A stretch of DNA of 64,000 nt, taken from the NCBI GenBank assembly GCA_030549335.1, contig CM060193.1, positions 43,323,391 to 43,387,390 on the forward strand, read 5' to 3'. Within the stretch, counting starts at the first letter, position 1. Each line of letters begins with the position of its first letter. Of this stretch, positions 10,701 to 25,700 are shown one piece after another. The position numbers and the translations under genes are program-made. This stretch comes from Pontederia crassipes (taxonomy: Eukaryota > Streptophyta > Magnoliopsida > Commelinales > Pontederiaceae). The notes beneath the pieces are model-generated. The model worked only from the letters and a program-made list of their open reading frames with translations. It was not told where the DNA came from and made no database searches.

Positions 10701-13700
10701 ATGATATACAACACTCTCAACCTGATATCTCCTCCCATCCCATAAAAAATTATCCAGTTGTGTGAGAGCCAGATGGTCCAGGTACTAACCAAAAAAAGGT
10801 CTCCAACAACACTCTCCACCTCTGTCTGGCAGAATCGCGAAGTGGCAGCCAAAAATCCTCCGCAGGCGAACAAAAACGGGAGGTGTCCATAATGCCCGTC
10901 TGTTGTCAAATCTCTCGGGATACTGAGCACTCAAAAAATAAGTGAGTGATGCCCTCCTCCGCCTCAGAGCACAGGGCACAAGATGCGTCGGTGTGAGGTG
11001 CCCATTTCGCTCTATATACTCTAATGAGAAGCTTGTCCCCTCGCATTAGCCAAACAAAATCTTCACTTTCAGCAGTACCTGCAAGCGCCATATGAGTTTG
11101 CAGTTCATCTGGAGCTCCCCAGAGATAGTAGTGGCAAGGAGGAAGTGAAGTTATAGGCTGCAGGCTAAGAAGGACTGTGATAACCATGTCGCCAAGATGG
11201 GTCGGGGCAGGCGATCCTCTGATGAAGTGATAGAGCTCTGCTGGGCGCTGATCCGAGTGGTAGTATGTTGCACCTGTCACCACACCTCTGAAGCAATAGG
11301 GCAACAACAAAAAAGGTGGTCAATGTTCTCAAATAAAGATTCACATATCACACATGCTATGTTCATGGTGGTGTCCAAGTCGTCCTGTAAACATGTGAGA
11401 ATTTTGCCATGCCTCTTAAGTCAAACCAAGATGTTGACCTTGAGGACTATCATGACCTCTAGATAAGTCAATAATCTGCATAAACTCTATCTGTGCTGCA
11501 CCCAACGATGACAAATGCATGTAGATACTCTATGCCAAGTGGCTAGTGGATTCACGCCTAGCCATCCAGCTTGGTATTTGTCTCTTTGGTATTCAACAGT
11601 CTATCTAGTAGTGCGAGTAACTCTGTGAACTAATCCAAAAGGCCGATGTGAAATAGGGGGGGCCAAGAATTCCCCAACCAAAAATCAGACATGTCCAGGT
11701 TTGTTGGGGGTACCGACAATATGGGAAATGTCTCTGCAAGTGTGTTGTCCGTCATCCACTCATGTCTCCAAAAAAGACAACCATAGGAATCCAGGACATA
11801 TTCATCCTGGAATTTCTGCTCACCTCATTTGAGGAGGCGCTTGGAGGAAAGGAGGGGTCACTTCTAGCGAAGCTGCGAGTTCATGAGCAAGTGAACGAAC
11901 GCGCCAGCGAGCTGTGAATCCAGGCAAAGCTGCGAGCTAGTGAGTAGGGAGAATATCAAAGGGAAAAAATTGGCAATACATTGCCAAAACTGTGACCCGT
12001 GGGGAGAGTCTCAAGAGAGGTCTCAATCATAACATGTCAAAAAACTTTTGCCTCTCAACACCGCATCCTTGTCGGAAGTGGCTCTTGATGCAATCTGAAC
12101 CTGTGTTAGCATTCACAAAGAGCTGATAAGACAAATTGTAGCAATGAGAGAGTAGTCTAGGATCCACTCCTATAGTCATCATCATACCATACGTTCCACG
12201 ATTAGGTATTAGTTAAGTAATATCACTAGCACATGTGGTACCACACATGCCAACAGTAATGAAGGATGATTTTGACATGCTTAACATGCAAGCCTCATGT
12301 AGCTCCAAAAAACTTAGCTAAGATGGTTGTTAGCCTACCTGCCGCTATGGAATTCTCTATGAAGAACAACTTGCCCTCTGCACTCTAAGGTGCTGTTTGG
12401 TTGTAGGTTAACGGATGGAATAAGGTTTTAATCGTCGGAATATCGTCAAACGCGAGGTGGATTAGGATTAAGGGGAGACGAGCATCGCACGGTTCACGAT
12501 GGATGTTTAATCTTGTCGGGCCGATGTTTTAGAAGTTATTGTATTCTTCATTTTTGCTGGATTAAAGAAAATTTTTTGTAATCTATTCAACCTCATGAGT
12601 TACGTAACTCTTCTCTTGGATTAACTATTCTGCAACCAAACAACGCCTAAAATATCATCTCCAAATGAACCCCTCTTTGTATATAATTCGAGCATATGAC
12701 AGACTGAGAAAATGCAACAAGCTAAGGGAATAGCATGAGAGGTAAAGAGCATCCCTACTAGATCTCACATTAATGTGGCTAAACCCAACCTCAGTCAATC
12801 TGACCAAGGTTGAGAATGAGGTCATCATCTCACAACACTTCATCAAAAAATCCATTGTTTGGGGGAAACAAGATAGAATCATATGCTTTTGAGAAATTCA
12901 CCTTCCAATGAAAATCCTTACGCTATTGAATAATGACAATTGATTGGATGATGTTGACTTGCAAATAGATTGTAACATCATCAGAAATGAATTAAAATTT
13001 TATTTGTCACTTTGGACGCTTGAGACTACCTACACCATGTTAGAAACCAAGATAGGCTCAAGAGGTGAGTACACACTGAGGTGGTTGCAATCAATGTTGT
13101 TAGGATTGAACCGGACGACGATTCGGACAAGTGATCATTTTAGGTTGAACCGATTGGACTAGTAATTAAATATTATATTTAATATGATATACCGAATTAC
13201 AACAACAACAAAGCCTTATCCCACTAGGTGGGGTCGGCTACATGGATCATACGACGCCATTCCGCTCTTATATTCGTTGATCCATGTTCATGAGATTCGA
13301 CAGGGTTTTACGCTGACTGTCGGGGCCTAACACAACCCTCCTCCTTTATCCGGACTTGGGACCGGCTATAAAACATAGGCAGAGTTAGCTTCTATAATTA
13401 ACAATGCACAATTTTGCCATTGGAACTATTTAATAAGTCATGAGTCCTTTCACTTGTCTAAAATATTAAGCTAGTAAATGCCTCCTTTTTCATGGATATG
13501 GTCAAAGGACATAACGGGCTGCAAGAAATAATATCTTCTCAGTTTGGAGGTATGAATGATTTTTTTAGAACTGAGTCCTCAGGAGTATTCCTAGAACATG
13601 TGAGTCTTGAAGAAGCAATTCATGCTTGTAGCACTAAAATTCCTTTATTCAATATTTTCCATTCTTCTCATTTCCTCTTTTTCTTGCAGAATTAACTAGG

Positions 13701-16700
13701 ATATCACGTCCATTCCAAAACCAGAGTAAAACTGAACTGTGATATTTGCCTATAAGTCAATGCATAATCCATAATTAATATGAACAATCAATAACTCATA
13801 AGTTACAATTAACTAATCGGATGAATTTGATAATTAGCTTTATACCTCCAAGAACAAAAAATTGAGATTTGAATGTTTCTGAACTTCCTATTTGATATGA
13901 AACATGCCTGTTCTTTTTCCCTACCTTATGGGAAAACTATTCACACTGGTCAGTTATGTCAACATCTAAACAGTAATTCCTCATTAAGAGATGGTAACCA
14001 ACCAAGTTTACAACTGTACTAAAAAACAATTTGAATAAACTGAATAGGTACATATATGCAGGCAATACTTTTAAGCAATAAAGCATTAGGTGCCATATAT
14101 GCAGTCTGATTAAAAGAAGAAAACTGAATTTGCATAATATTAGATACCACAGGAAATATATCAGTAGGAAAAATAAACAATTTCTTCTATTGAAACTGAA
14201 ATATATATTAAAACATGGATCTTACCAGAAGACCTATCAGATGAAATATCAGGAGTGCTGATGAGAGGATTGGCGCCCTCGAAACTATTGAACAATGTTC
14301 CATTCTGGTATCCCTTTTTATATACATCCCGTGAGAGGTCAAATTTCTTTGCATGACTTTCTTCACTGCCAAGAGGTTCTGAAATATTTGCCTGACTTTC
14401 TTGCCTGGCAAAGGAGAACCTAGATTGCTGACTACTTTTAGATCTAAATGAATTTGATAAGTTAAATGGCCCTTCTTGTTTAGCAGTTTCACCAAGAAAT
14501 CTAGAAAAATTATCTGACGAAAACAATGAGTCATCCCATGGATCAAAATCTAGTGAAAGAATATCTGAAATTATGCTTCTTTCTCCTGTTACATCTAAAC
14601 TTGTAGACTTGTTATGATTACCTAAAGCACTAACTCTTCCTGATGAGGAAGGGGATATCTTTTCTTCAGTGCAGTTATACTCAGGAGATCCAAAAACTTT
14701 CCTGGTTATTGAAAAACTGCCCGAGGAGTTGTCCTTATATCCATTAGTCAATAAAGGTTCTTTATCCATGAAAGACAATTCTGTCTGAAATACTCCATCA
14801 ATATTTCTACCAATGGTTGAGATTTTCTTCTTTTCAACGTCACAATTAGAGATAGAACTCAGACAACTGATGCTGGCCTGTGAATGGTTAGGATAAGATG
14901 AACCTGATAGATTTGATGTTAAAATATGATATACCGAATTAAGCTATTATATTTTGATTATATACCTATGACAAAATATAATTATACAAAAAAATAACAA
15001 TCATAAATTTAAGATTTGATGTTAAAATTATTACACACTTAATAAATGAAAATCTTATTGAATTTGATTATTATTATATAAATTTTCTATTCTTTAATTC
15101 TTTTTGTATTTCATATCTTTGTTTTTTATGCAAATTAATCTATTATACTTTGATTATATACAACAACAACAACAAAGCCTTATCCCACTAGGTGGGGTCG
15201 GCTATGTCAAAATATAATTGTACAAAAAAATAACAATCATATATCATAAAATTTAAATTTAAGATTTGATGTTAAAATTATTACACACTTAATAAATGAA
15301 AATCTTATTGAATTTGATTATTATATATAAATTTTCTATTCTTTATTTATTTTTGTATTTCATATCTTTGTTTTTTTTATGTTAGAAGCAACAAATAAAT
15401 AATTTTTTTCAAAATATTATGAAAAGATTATATATTCTATAAATAAATATATAGTATAATTAGTGTTTTTATTAAATTTGAACTTATTTCATATTAAATT
15501 AAAGAAATTTTATATTCGTATATATATATGTATAATATAAACTATACTATGCTAAGTATGTTATAGTTTTGTTGTATATTATACATATAACAAAGAAGTT
15601 TGCACCATTCATCCCTAACTAATTTATCTAATATAATAAATATTATATTATCTAATAAATATTTTTGTACATATATAATTTATCCTGTATATGAAAATAT
15701 GCTAAATGTGATTTTTATATTCAGAATGTTCAGAGATTTCATTGACTCGCAGTGTTGATTTTTCGGCCACCAACTTTGTTTCACATGGAGGAGTATAGCG
15801 ACATCGACAGCCAGGTCGAGGATCGTCCGCTTTCTCGAATCAGTGGAGCTAGTAGAGGCACATCAACTAGCAGATGTTCAGGCTTTGGACAAACCGTTCT
15901 CATATCATACTCCACTCATGTGGCGGTCCAACGATGATCAGAGACAACAGTCACTCTTTCGTTTCGAGCGATCTTGGTTACTAGAGGATGGTTTTCGTCA
16001 GTTGGTGACGGAGCATTGGTAGGGCCAGGACGTTGGCTTCCCGCCTTGACAGCCTGCGGTCCTTCCTCCGTCGGCACAAGCGGCAAATCCATGTTGGCTT
16101 CCCGCCTTGATAGCCTGTGGTCCTTCCTCCGTCGGGACAAGCGGCAAATTCGTGAGGACCGAGCATGGCGTCGGATGGAGGCCTTGGAGGTGATCGCCCA
16201 GATGGATCGTCTAGAGGACTCCTGTCACCTCACAGACAAAGTTGGACGGGCGTAGGCGAGCCTAGGAGACCATCTAACAAGAGGACAAGATAGTGAAGAT
16301 TCAGTAGAGGCAGCTCTCCTGGCAGACTTGGCTTCAGGAGGGGAATGCTAACACTCCTTCCACTTGTATGCGAGCTCTCGTAGGTGAGCGAACAAGATTG
16401 GGCAGATAGAGGTTCAGGGACAGCGGATCTCTGGCCATCACAGCATTGGGGCAGCCATCACATCCTACTTTCATGCATCGACTCGGCGACGGACTCCGGG
16501 CCCATGGCGTTGGGTCCAGGGGATATCCCCCGACTTATTGATGATCAGTCTTCTTTGTTGATGCAGGCCATTACTGAGGACGAGGTTAATGAGGCCCTTC
16601 GGGACCTCAATAGCGAGGCTGCTCCGGGCCCAGACGGCTTCTCGATTTTTTTTACAGAGAGTTTGGTCACTTGTGCGCGAGGACGTAGCTGTCATCCGGG

Positions 16701-19700
16701 AGTTCGTTAGTGGGAATCGAGGCTTAGATCGCCTCAATCGATTTCTACTATTCTTACTCTCGAAGTGCATTCCAGCGGAGTGAGTGGAGGACTACCGGCC
16801 GATCGTGTTATCCAACGCTATCTATCTATTGGTGGCTCGGGTATTGACGAATCGGCTTCGAGAGGTGCTCCCTGAGATGATCCACCCAGTACAGTCAGCT
16901 TTCATTCAGGGCCGAGCCATCACCGACAGCTACACCATCGCATCAGAGATAATTGCACAGTGAAGGAGGACCGGCTCTCAGGCCTTTCTAAGGAAGGTCG
17001 ACTTCTCCAGAGCTTATGACACTATCTCATGGCCTTTCTTTTAGCGTTCCTTGCAGGTCAGAGGCTTCCCAGAGACCTGTATCACATGGATGAAGCGATG
17101 TATCACTATCGCTTACTTCTCGGTCCTGGTCAATGGGGCGAGGTCGGGCGATTGGGTTCAGCCACTACCGCTTCCTCTTACAGTATGCGGACAACATGGT
17201 GTTCTTCATAGAGGGCTTTGAGCAGGAGGCTCGACGAGTGGCCATCCTTGTAGAGCCTTTCGGCGCGACGACCGACCTCCAGATAAACCATGCCATCTTC
17301 ATCCCATTTGGCATGGTCCCCGAGGAGGCAGCCCGATGCGCGGCTGACCTTCGCACTCCGATCGGCACCTTGCCGGTCACATACCTGGGCCTCCCTCTCT
17401 CTGATCGTCACATCAACTCTCGGGGGTTGGACCCCAGTCCTCGAGCTTATGGAACAGAGGCTCGAGGACAGGAGTTCTCGACTCCTATCCCGAGGCGATT
17501 GGCTCATCCTCCTACGCTCCGTTCTCTCGGCGCTTCCGACATACTACATGACGGTCCTTCGAACATCAGCTTCGATTATCAGGCGTATGGACTCCTTGAG
17601 GAGTAGATTTTTTTTGGCAGGGGTGCAGATTTGATAGACGAGGAGTTCATCTAGTTGCATGGAGCAGTGTTTGTCGTCCCACTTCTCAGGGAGGACTGGG
17701 TCCGAGATCTCCGCTGCACCAATTGGGCTCTTCTTGCTCGGTGGGTCAGGCCTGAGGACAATCTATGGAGATCGGTTTTCACCTGCTATGGGCGCGATCT
17801 ATCTTGAGAGTCGAGACTGATGCTACCTCGTGGGGCCTCACCCTTCTGGAGGAGAGTGGCAGCACTGTTCCCATGGGTGCGCCCACTCATGACACCATCA
17901 CTTGGCACAGGAGAGCATTTCTCACCCGAGGTTCCCCCGGAGGCCTTTAATATGCATTGGCGGCACATCCTGACGCGACAGTGGCGGAGATGTAGTCCGA
18001 GGTTGGTGACGTCGGCTCTGGCTCTTGGACCCCTCTTTTTAGATCAGCCTTCACGAATCAGCGCATCACTGAGCTTTTGGAGCTCCATCGGAGGACAGCC
18101 CCCTACCGTCCCGACTACTCTAGGCCTGACGGATGGGAGTGGCTATCGGAGTCTTGGTCAACACGCAGCTTATACATTCGATTCCTTCTAGACATAGCAT
18201 CAAAGGACTTCTGGATAGATTGTAGGCTCATTTGGCGATTCCGAGTACCGCTGAAAGTCAAGATCTTTGCTTGACTTATGCGGCGAGGCCTGGCTACTCA
18301 CCGGGACATACAGGGCACGTTGGGCACCCCACACGGACATGTCTTGCGTTTTGTGTGGCGAGGCGGAGGAGGACGCCATCTATTTTTTGCGTGTCCGACA
18401 GCGCGTGGCATTTGGCGGCGGATGACCATTGGGAGTCTATTCCTCTCAGATTCTTGGACCCTATGGTAGTCGTTGCGAGTATTGACATGGTGCGACGTGA
18501 GACATAACAGGGTGATTTTTTGTGAGGAGCAATGTGAGACAGAGTATATTGTACACCACATCTCTTTCCTTCTTCGAGAGTGGGGTTTTGGAGATATACT
18601 TTTCCTTTTGTTGTTGCTCTTACTTTCAGAGCTCACACTTGTATACATTTTCATCCTATAGTTATATATATACATCTAGATGATAATCACATAACCTAGT
18701 GGTCATCCTTTTTCTCCTAAAAAAAAGATAAAGATATGAACAAATAGTGACTTAGGGATAGAAGTTTGAAGTATGGAAGTTATCAACAAATAGTTACACA
18801 TTTATTCCAAGAGACACCCTTACGTAATTTAATAAATCCTATTAGTTATACAAGTTAAGCAAGTGTCATGCTTGGTAATATGAACTCTTTTTCGATACAT
18901 TCTCAGGTGCAATTATGACACGATGAGAAATTGCAATTATATATAAGATCTTAATACAAATTTAATTTTGATCACACGATGAGAAGGTGTGGGGAAAAAC
19001 TGGAGGCAAACTGTATGGGCCTGTCACTGGAACAGATTATGAAGACAACCAGCTAAGATTCAGCCTTTTGTGTAAGAACACAACTCCGCCTATGTTTTAT
19101 AGCCGGTCCCAAGCCCGGATAAAGAAGGAGGGTTGTGTTAGGCCCCGACAGCCAGCGTAAAATCCTGTCGAATCGCATGAACGTAGATCAACGAATAGCG
19201 TCCTATGATTCATGTAGCCGACCCCACCTAGTGGGATAAGGCTTTGTTGTTGATATTATGATCTTATCAACTCCGTCTATGTTTTATAGCCGGTCCCAAG
19301 CTCGGATAAAGGAGGAGGGTTGTGTTAGGCCTCGACAGCCAGCGTAAAATCCTGTCGAATCTTATGAACATGGATCAACGAGGCGTCGTATGATCCATGT
19401 AGCCGATCCCACCTAGTGGGATAAGGCTTTGTTGTTGTTTGTTTGTTTGTTTGATATTATGATCTTATCCTATCTTATACAATTAATATAGTCATTTAAA
19501 TAGTAATTAAAAATATGTTATGATAATAAGAATTATTTTAGATGAAATTTAATACATTCTCTTCATTTTTAATATTTTCTATGTAATTTGACTTAAGAAT
19601 TGATAAAGAAAATGACTTGGTGAGGTGTAATTTAAGATTAAATGCGAAAAAATTATCAAAAAATTGTTTTAATTTTTTTTTACGATTTTTTTCCGATCTT

Positions 19701-22700
19701 ATAATCTTCAATCTTATGATTCCTTTCGATCTTATGTAAGACTTCAATCTTGGCAACCTTCAACACAACTTTAATGGGATTGCATATCGCATCGTAGAAT
19801 GTGTTCAAATTGACAAAGATAAAGCCACAAAGGTTGTAGATTGAACTAAATTACATTTATTTTCAAATGAAGTAGGAGATGACAATTGTAGACATGTATA
19901 TCCAAATCCTAGACAAATTTGAAGATAAAAGATAAATAAATACTAAAAAAAATTCAACTACCTCATACTCCTAGCACTTGTAACTAATCTTCCATTGGAC
20001 TTTCACATTGTGTGTGAGCCTTTAGCTTACTTGTCGTACAGTATGACATTTCTTCTTTTTCTTTTTCTCGAGTGTCTTGATGGGCGTGCAAGCATCATGA
20101 AGGCATTGTCGAGGGTAAGGTTAGATTTTGTTAGCCACGACACATGAGAATTTTTCAAAGACGAAAATCTTAGTCTGGATAGTAGGATAATTGCCCCCAA
20201 GAGATAAAAGTAGGAAGGAGTTGCAACCCTCCCCATGATGGTTACTCAAAATGGTGACAAGAATTTTTTTAACATCAATTATACATTTATCGTTTTGGAG
20301 AAAAGAAATGAATGCATACTAACAGGGAATATAGACTCATCCTAATTATTTTTTCTCAATCAAACACCTAAAGTTTGTTGGTTTTCAAACAAGCCCATGG
20401 ATACTTTGTTAGGGACAAGTCAATATGGCTGTTTAGTGAAATCTATATGTACGTGTTCCTGTGGTTAACTTCGTGAATCACTACATCAATCTACAATTCT
20501 AAATCCTTTGTTACTGTGAACCTCAGCAAGCATTATATGATGAGTTCGCTTTCTAGTCCATGCTGGATCCAACTTATATTTTAGAAGGATAAGAAAAGTA
20601 TTCAGTTGCAATCTTTTGCCTAGATTTCTTCTTAGCCCTCGAGGTTAAAAATACGTAAGGATGATGTTGATTATACTGGAACGATCCAAAACTGCAAGCC
20701 AGCTAATGCTGCATATAAATAAGAACTCAAAAAAAAAATAAAATAAAAAGTCACGACTAATGTTTAACTACTACATTCTTATGTGAAAACTAAAACATGC
20801 CAATTGAAAATTATATTCTCATATATAAATATAAATATTAGGCAAGCATATGTTAATACATCAAAATTTAAAATCATAAAATATGTATGGCACACTCTTC
20901 AAGATTCAATTCCATGAGAATTGAGCATCTTAGGTGTACTTGTAGGTTCAAGTAATATATTTACATAACTTTCCATGATTATATAAAGTGACGATCATTA
21001 AGAATCATATTGCCTATAATCTGAAAAGCATAATATATCACACTTTACAAATTATCATTTTTTTCGATCTGAGACCCACCGGTTTTCAAGACTATTAGAA
21101 TCCGGTGTTCTAACGTGCGCGGTATGGATAAAACTTGGTCAACATGGTGACTCTGGATTTCGAACCTAAATAATTATATATTGGAAATTACATTATTAGC
21201 AATCCGTACATATATATTAAACATCAATGTTTTCGGGCATTAGGAAAGAGTATCATGTTAAAAAAAAGTTAGGTCATCACATTAATTTAGAGCAATAGAG
21301 TCACTCTACAAAATCTAGTGAATTGACGGTTTAACTGAATTAGTGCTGAATCCAATACAGGTTAAGAATACTATGATTTAATGTGCTTATAGGGCACAAA
21401 GTTGTTAACACTTGCTATATTGTGAGTTGATTCAGGTCAACTCTAACTCTATTGAACCACATATAAAACATCTCCAATTCATAAATATCTTTCTCTAAGA
21501 TATGAAGTGACATATTTGCCTTCATCCAATTTCACCTTATTCTTAGCGAAGTAGACAACGATAGAAGTTATCATTTGAAGCATAAAAGAATTTATGACAA
21601 ACATAAAATCGTTAAGATTTATACTAACGTGGGCACATTAGAATAGCTCAAGATAACTAAATGGAGTTTTAGGGCAGATAGGTTTTGTTTGCCTTTTCGG
21701 CCGTTACTCAGCAATAGGAGATCACGGGCAACTAATTAATGGAGGTACAATCTCTGCATTAGATCCAATTGCCTACGAGTTTGGCAATCAGAAACTCTGC
21801 AAAGTCAAAGATTCTTGCTTGTCTTATGAAGTTTGGCAGGTTTCTCACTACAGTTTATTGGGCAAGATGTGCACCACATGCAAATTCCACGTGCACTATG
21901 TGAGTCGGCATACTCATGCTCTTATGTAGCTCACTTGTTCTTGACATGCCCCGTATGCATGGTTCATTTAGGACCAGAACATTACATCTAAGATGAATTT
22001 TGAAAATTCTTTGGGCACAAATGTTTTTCGAAACTCCTTTTTCGGTGTGCACAACAACTTATGGTGGGCAAGTTCATGACAGCATCCATTGCCACCACAT
22101 GGGCAATGCTAGATGAAGAATAAAATACACTAACTTTTTTTAGTGAGTGAGGTTTTGGATTATGTTTTTTGCTTGGGGAGTTGACGGCCTTTCTGAAGCT
22201 TTCTAATCCAAATAGATGGTTATCATGCTATATGATCATTTTCGTTCTTCAAGAAAAAAGATAAATACACCTATGTCTAAGTATGACCTACAAGATCAAG
22301 GGGTGGAACTTTTTTAATGGCCATAATTAGAAGTAAAAACTCCAACTACCTTGAGCGCTTGTTGTCTAAAGTGGACATGATAATAGTTGTAGTGACTCCA
22401 ACTTTACATATCATGTCTGTCATCATTCATCATTCTCCATAAGAAAACTAGATGTCATTTGAGCTATGAGAGTCCTCATTCTTCGACATGTAAATTCACA
22501 TATTGCTATTGTTTAGGGGTAAAGGATGACCAGGAGGGCTTAATCATCCGTGCTCATAATGTTATGGTGGGCTACACACATTCTCCATTGTGAGGGCACA
22601 ATATCGTAATGCAACTTACAAAATACTTTTTGTCACCCACCTCTAGTTCCTTCGGTCCAAATTTTCATACGTGTATCAATTGTAATATATACATGGCTGG

Positions 22701-25700
22701 CTACCTTTTCCTACTCATCCTTTTGCTCCAAAAAAAATTAATTTAACACCTTTTGAAGATGACCTGAAAATTTTCCATAGATTATCTCGTAGATAGCCCA
22801 CTTGTGTGGCTCAATTTGATGTCCTACATAGATTATGATGAAATCCTCGTATGATCCACTTGTTGCCACTCCCACGCAAAAGTTGACATTAAACCCATTA
22901 AACTTTGTATGCACCCAATTAGCCTAGCAATGAGAGAATCTTGACTTCAGGAGGTGAATGCTTTTCATAAGCTCAGTCCATAAAGATAAAATAAGGATTC
23001 CGGATTTGAATCTCTTTGGACAAGATAACACCGGGACAAAAAAGTTAGGCAAGGCTGAAGGCTCCCCTTGAATATGTCCCGAAAATCGGGCTTTATTCTG
23101 AGATGGGTCTTTCAACCACCTACTCTTTCAGTGGAATGCACAGTGCATTTAATTTCATGAGATGGTTAGGAGGGTAACAACGCTGTACAAAAAACATCAA
23201 TTCGTTCTTGGTGCTGTTACGGCGGATGATGAAATCTTATCCACAAGTACTAGTCCCATAGCCATCAGCTCATCCTCCCATACTTGTAAAGGGGTTCAAC
23301 ACCCACTTCATCGAACCCTTCAAGCTCTCCAAGACATTGTTGGAAACTCCATTAAACTTTTGATGCAAGAATGGATCTGCACTTGTCTCCTTAGTGTCAC
23401 TTGCCTTACAAACGTAAAGCGTAGAGGAAGGAAACGATCATAGTTCAATGAAGTTGTAAAATAAAAGGTATCTCTTGCACTAAAACTAAGGGCCTTGGAG
23501 AGTCCCACCATAAATAGCACATAAAGTAATAGATTCTTAAGATAATAATTCAAACATAGCTCAACAATACGACGCCAACGAACAGAACAACTCCTACCAG
23601 CTTGTAACAACATAAATCAAACTATTCGGACTCTTGATTCTGTCCACTCGTTTTAGGTCCGGTAAACTCGAGTCGTAAACTCAAAACATAATCTCGGTAG
23701 AGTTTATGCACATAACTATATATATATTTAATATTATATACTATTTGATCACGACAAAATAATGTGATATTTCATCGAACTTTTTCCTCTATGCAACTAG
23801 ATCTTTCATCGCGGCTCATGCACTTTTTCTGATGACGAGTGGACATTGGGACATTGAAACAGATTATCCCACATCAAGAAGTGACATGACATGATGCTCC
23901 TTTCTCCTTCACAGATCTTAACTATTTATCTTACATCAAGAAATGACATGACATGATGCATAACCCATTTAACCTTTGGAATCAACTTATCCTAACATGA
24001 CAACAAGGAACCATTGCATATTCACAAAAGAGGATATTCATCACACATAACCACACTACACTTGCAGCTATGATCCTAACATGACAACAAAATATTCATA
24101 GCAAATTTGATTCAATCAAACTTTTGAAAAGTGAAAAAGGTGACAAGTTGTATTGAAACTGTGAAAAATGTACCAAAGAAAGAAATATAATATACAAGAG
24201 ACATAATACCTCTTTCCTTGAAAAATAATGTTCTGCTGCCACCATATTGTTAGCTTTATCATTTGCAATAGACTTCACATCCACGTTATCTTACTTTGTT
24301 ACCGAATTCCTGACGATTTGAAAATGTCAAGCCATGGGTCTAGAAGTTCTTCATTGACTTAGCGTTAATCAGAGATTGTCCAAAAATTTTTCGAGTTTGA
24401 AGGTACTCTAAATCAGACAAGTCAATGAAAAAGGGAATTCAAATTGGTGACTTATGGGTTTTGTTATCGAGTCTTATGTATGGATGGAAAACATAACTTC
24501 TTAGGAAGATCCTCAAGATTTTGGCATGGGCGGATTCTAGCATGTCAATCTTTGATATACTTCCTAACCTGTAGTAGATATGAAATTTATTTGGAGGGCT
24601 CCATTGAAAATAATATGCACAAAACATTGTCATGGTTGTGGACAGGATGTTCGGTGGACCACTTGAACATCTCTGTTCGATTTTTTCAGGCACCTTCATT
24701 GTCAATTGCTCAGTACTCTCATAATTTGGACATCATAATCATATGTCATCATGTGCCGCACTCGTTTTGAAGTTTGCTTAGATTGTTCTTGGTCATAGTT
24801 TCGAAACCCATGCATTGCCATGTAGTAATAATTAGCTAATACTTATTATGACATGTGATTATGATGTCCAAATTGTGAGAATGAGCAATTGACGACGAAG
24901 GTAAACAAAACCAGAGAACATCGGCATGTAAACAAAACATATTCATTTGTTACAGTATAGATTGATACGCACAACTGACTGGTGAACCATAGAACATCCA
25001 CATGTAAATGTATTTCGTTTGATACAGAGTAGAAGAATATAAGCTTGAATGACTAGTGTGTAAATTAATGCGCAGTTAATAAACAAGAAGTTCACAGTGT
25101 CTAATCAGAGAAATAAAGAACTAAGACCTGGACAACCTTGATTTGCAGAAGGATATTGCTTGCATTAAGTAGCATAGAATAAGGCAGAGAAGCATCCATA
25201 TCTAAGAATTGTAAAAAAATGTTGTACAAATGCATATGCAAATATTTGACACTAAGATATGTTTTAAACAAGCTTTAATTTTCCATGTCAAGAATCATGT
25301 GAACCTAATGAGTAAATCATTGCTTCTCTTACTTGCTTGCTTTTTAGGTCCAGAACATTTTGATTTATAGTCATCATTGTTCATTGTAATCAGCATCATT
25401 GCATGGATTTAGATTATCAATAACTTAGAATGCTTTGGATACTACTGCTTACTGCTATCCAAAAGTGGAATATAAGTAAACTAGGACAAGTTGATAATAA
25501 GCTAAATCTTCTACAATGATAAGGCTCAAAATTACTTGAGCTGACAAATGATGTTTGGTATATTGATGCAGCATGGAGAAGACAATGGACCGTTATCGTA
25601 AATTCTCAAATTCAGGTGTTGACAACAATGATACTGTACAGGTAAATATGTTTTACAGCCCATCCCTTTTGCAACATTATCCATGTATGCAATGCTTAGT

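Noticed and set aside
13492-13695. 67-codon plus-strand frame as a possible MADS or CNOT4 exon
   Set aside because: No match to either family in any frame and no suitable splice phase for the MADS transcript.
15745-18728. Possible functional reverse transcriptase gene
   Set aside because: Frames are broken by many stops and shifts; it is a 5'-truncated LINE relic.
21060-21175. tRNA-like B box (GGTTCGAAATCC on the minus strand) suggesting a SINE or tRNA
   Set aside because: No A box at the right distance, no cloverleaf and no tail or target duplication.
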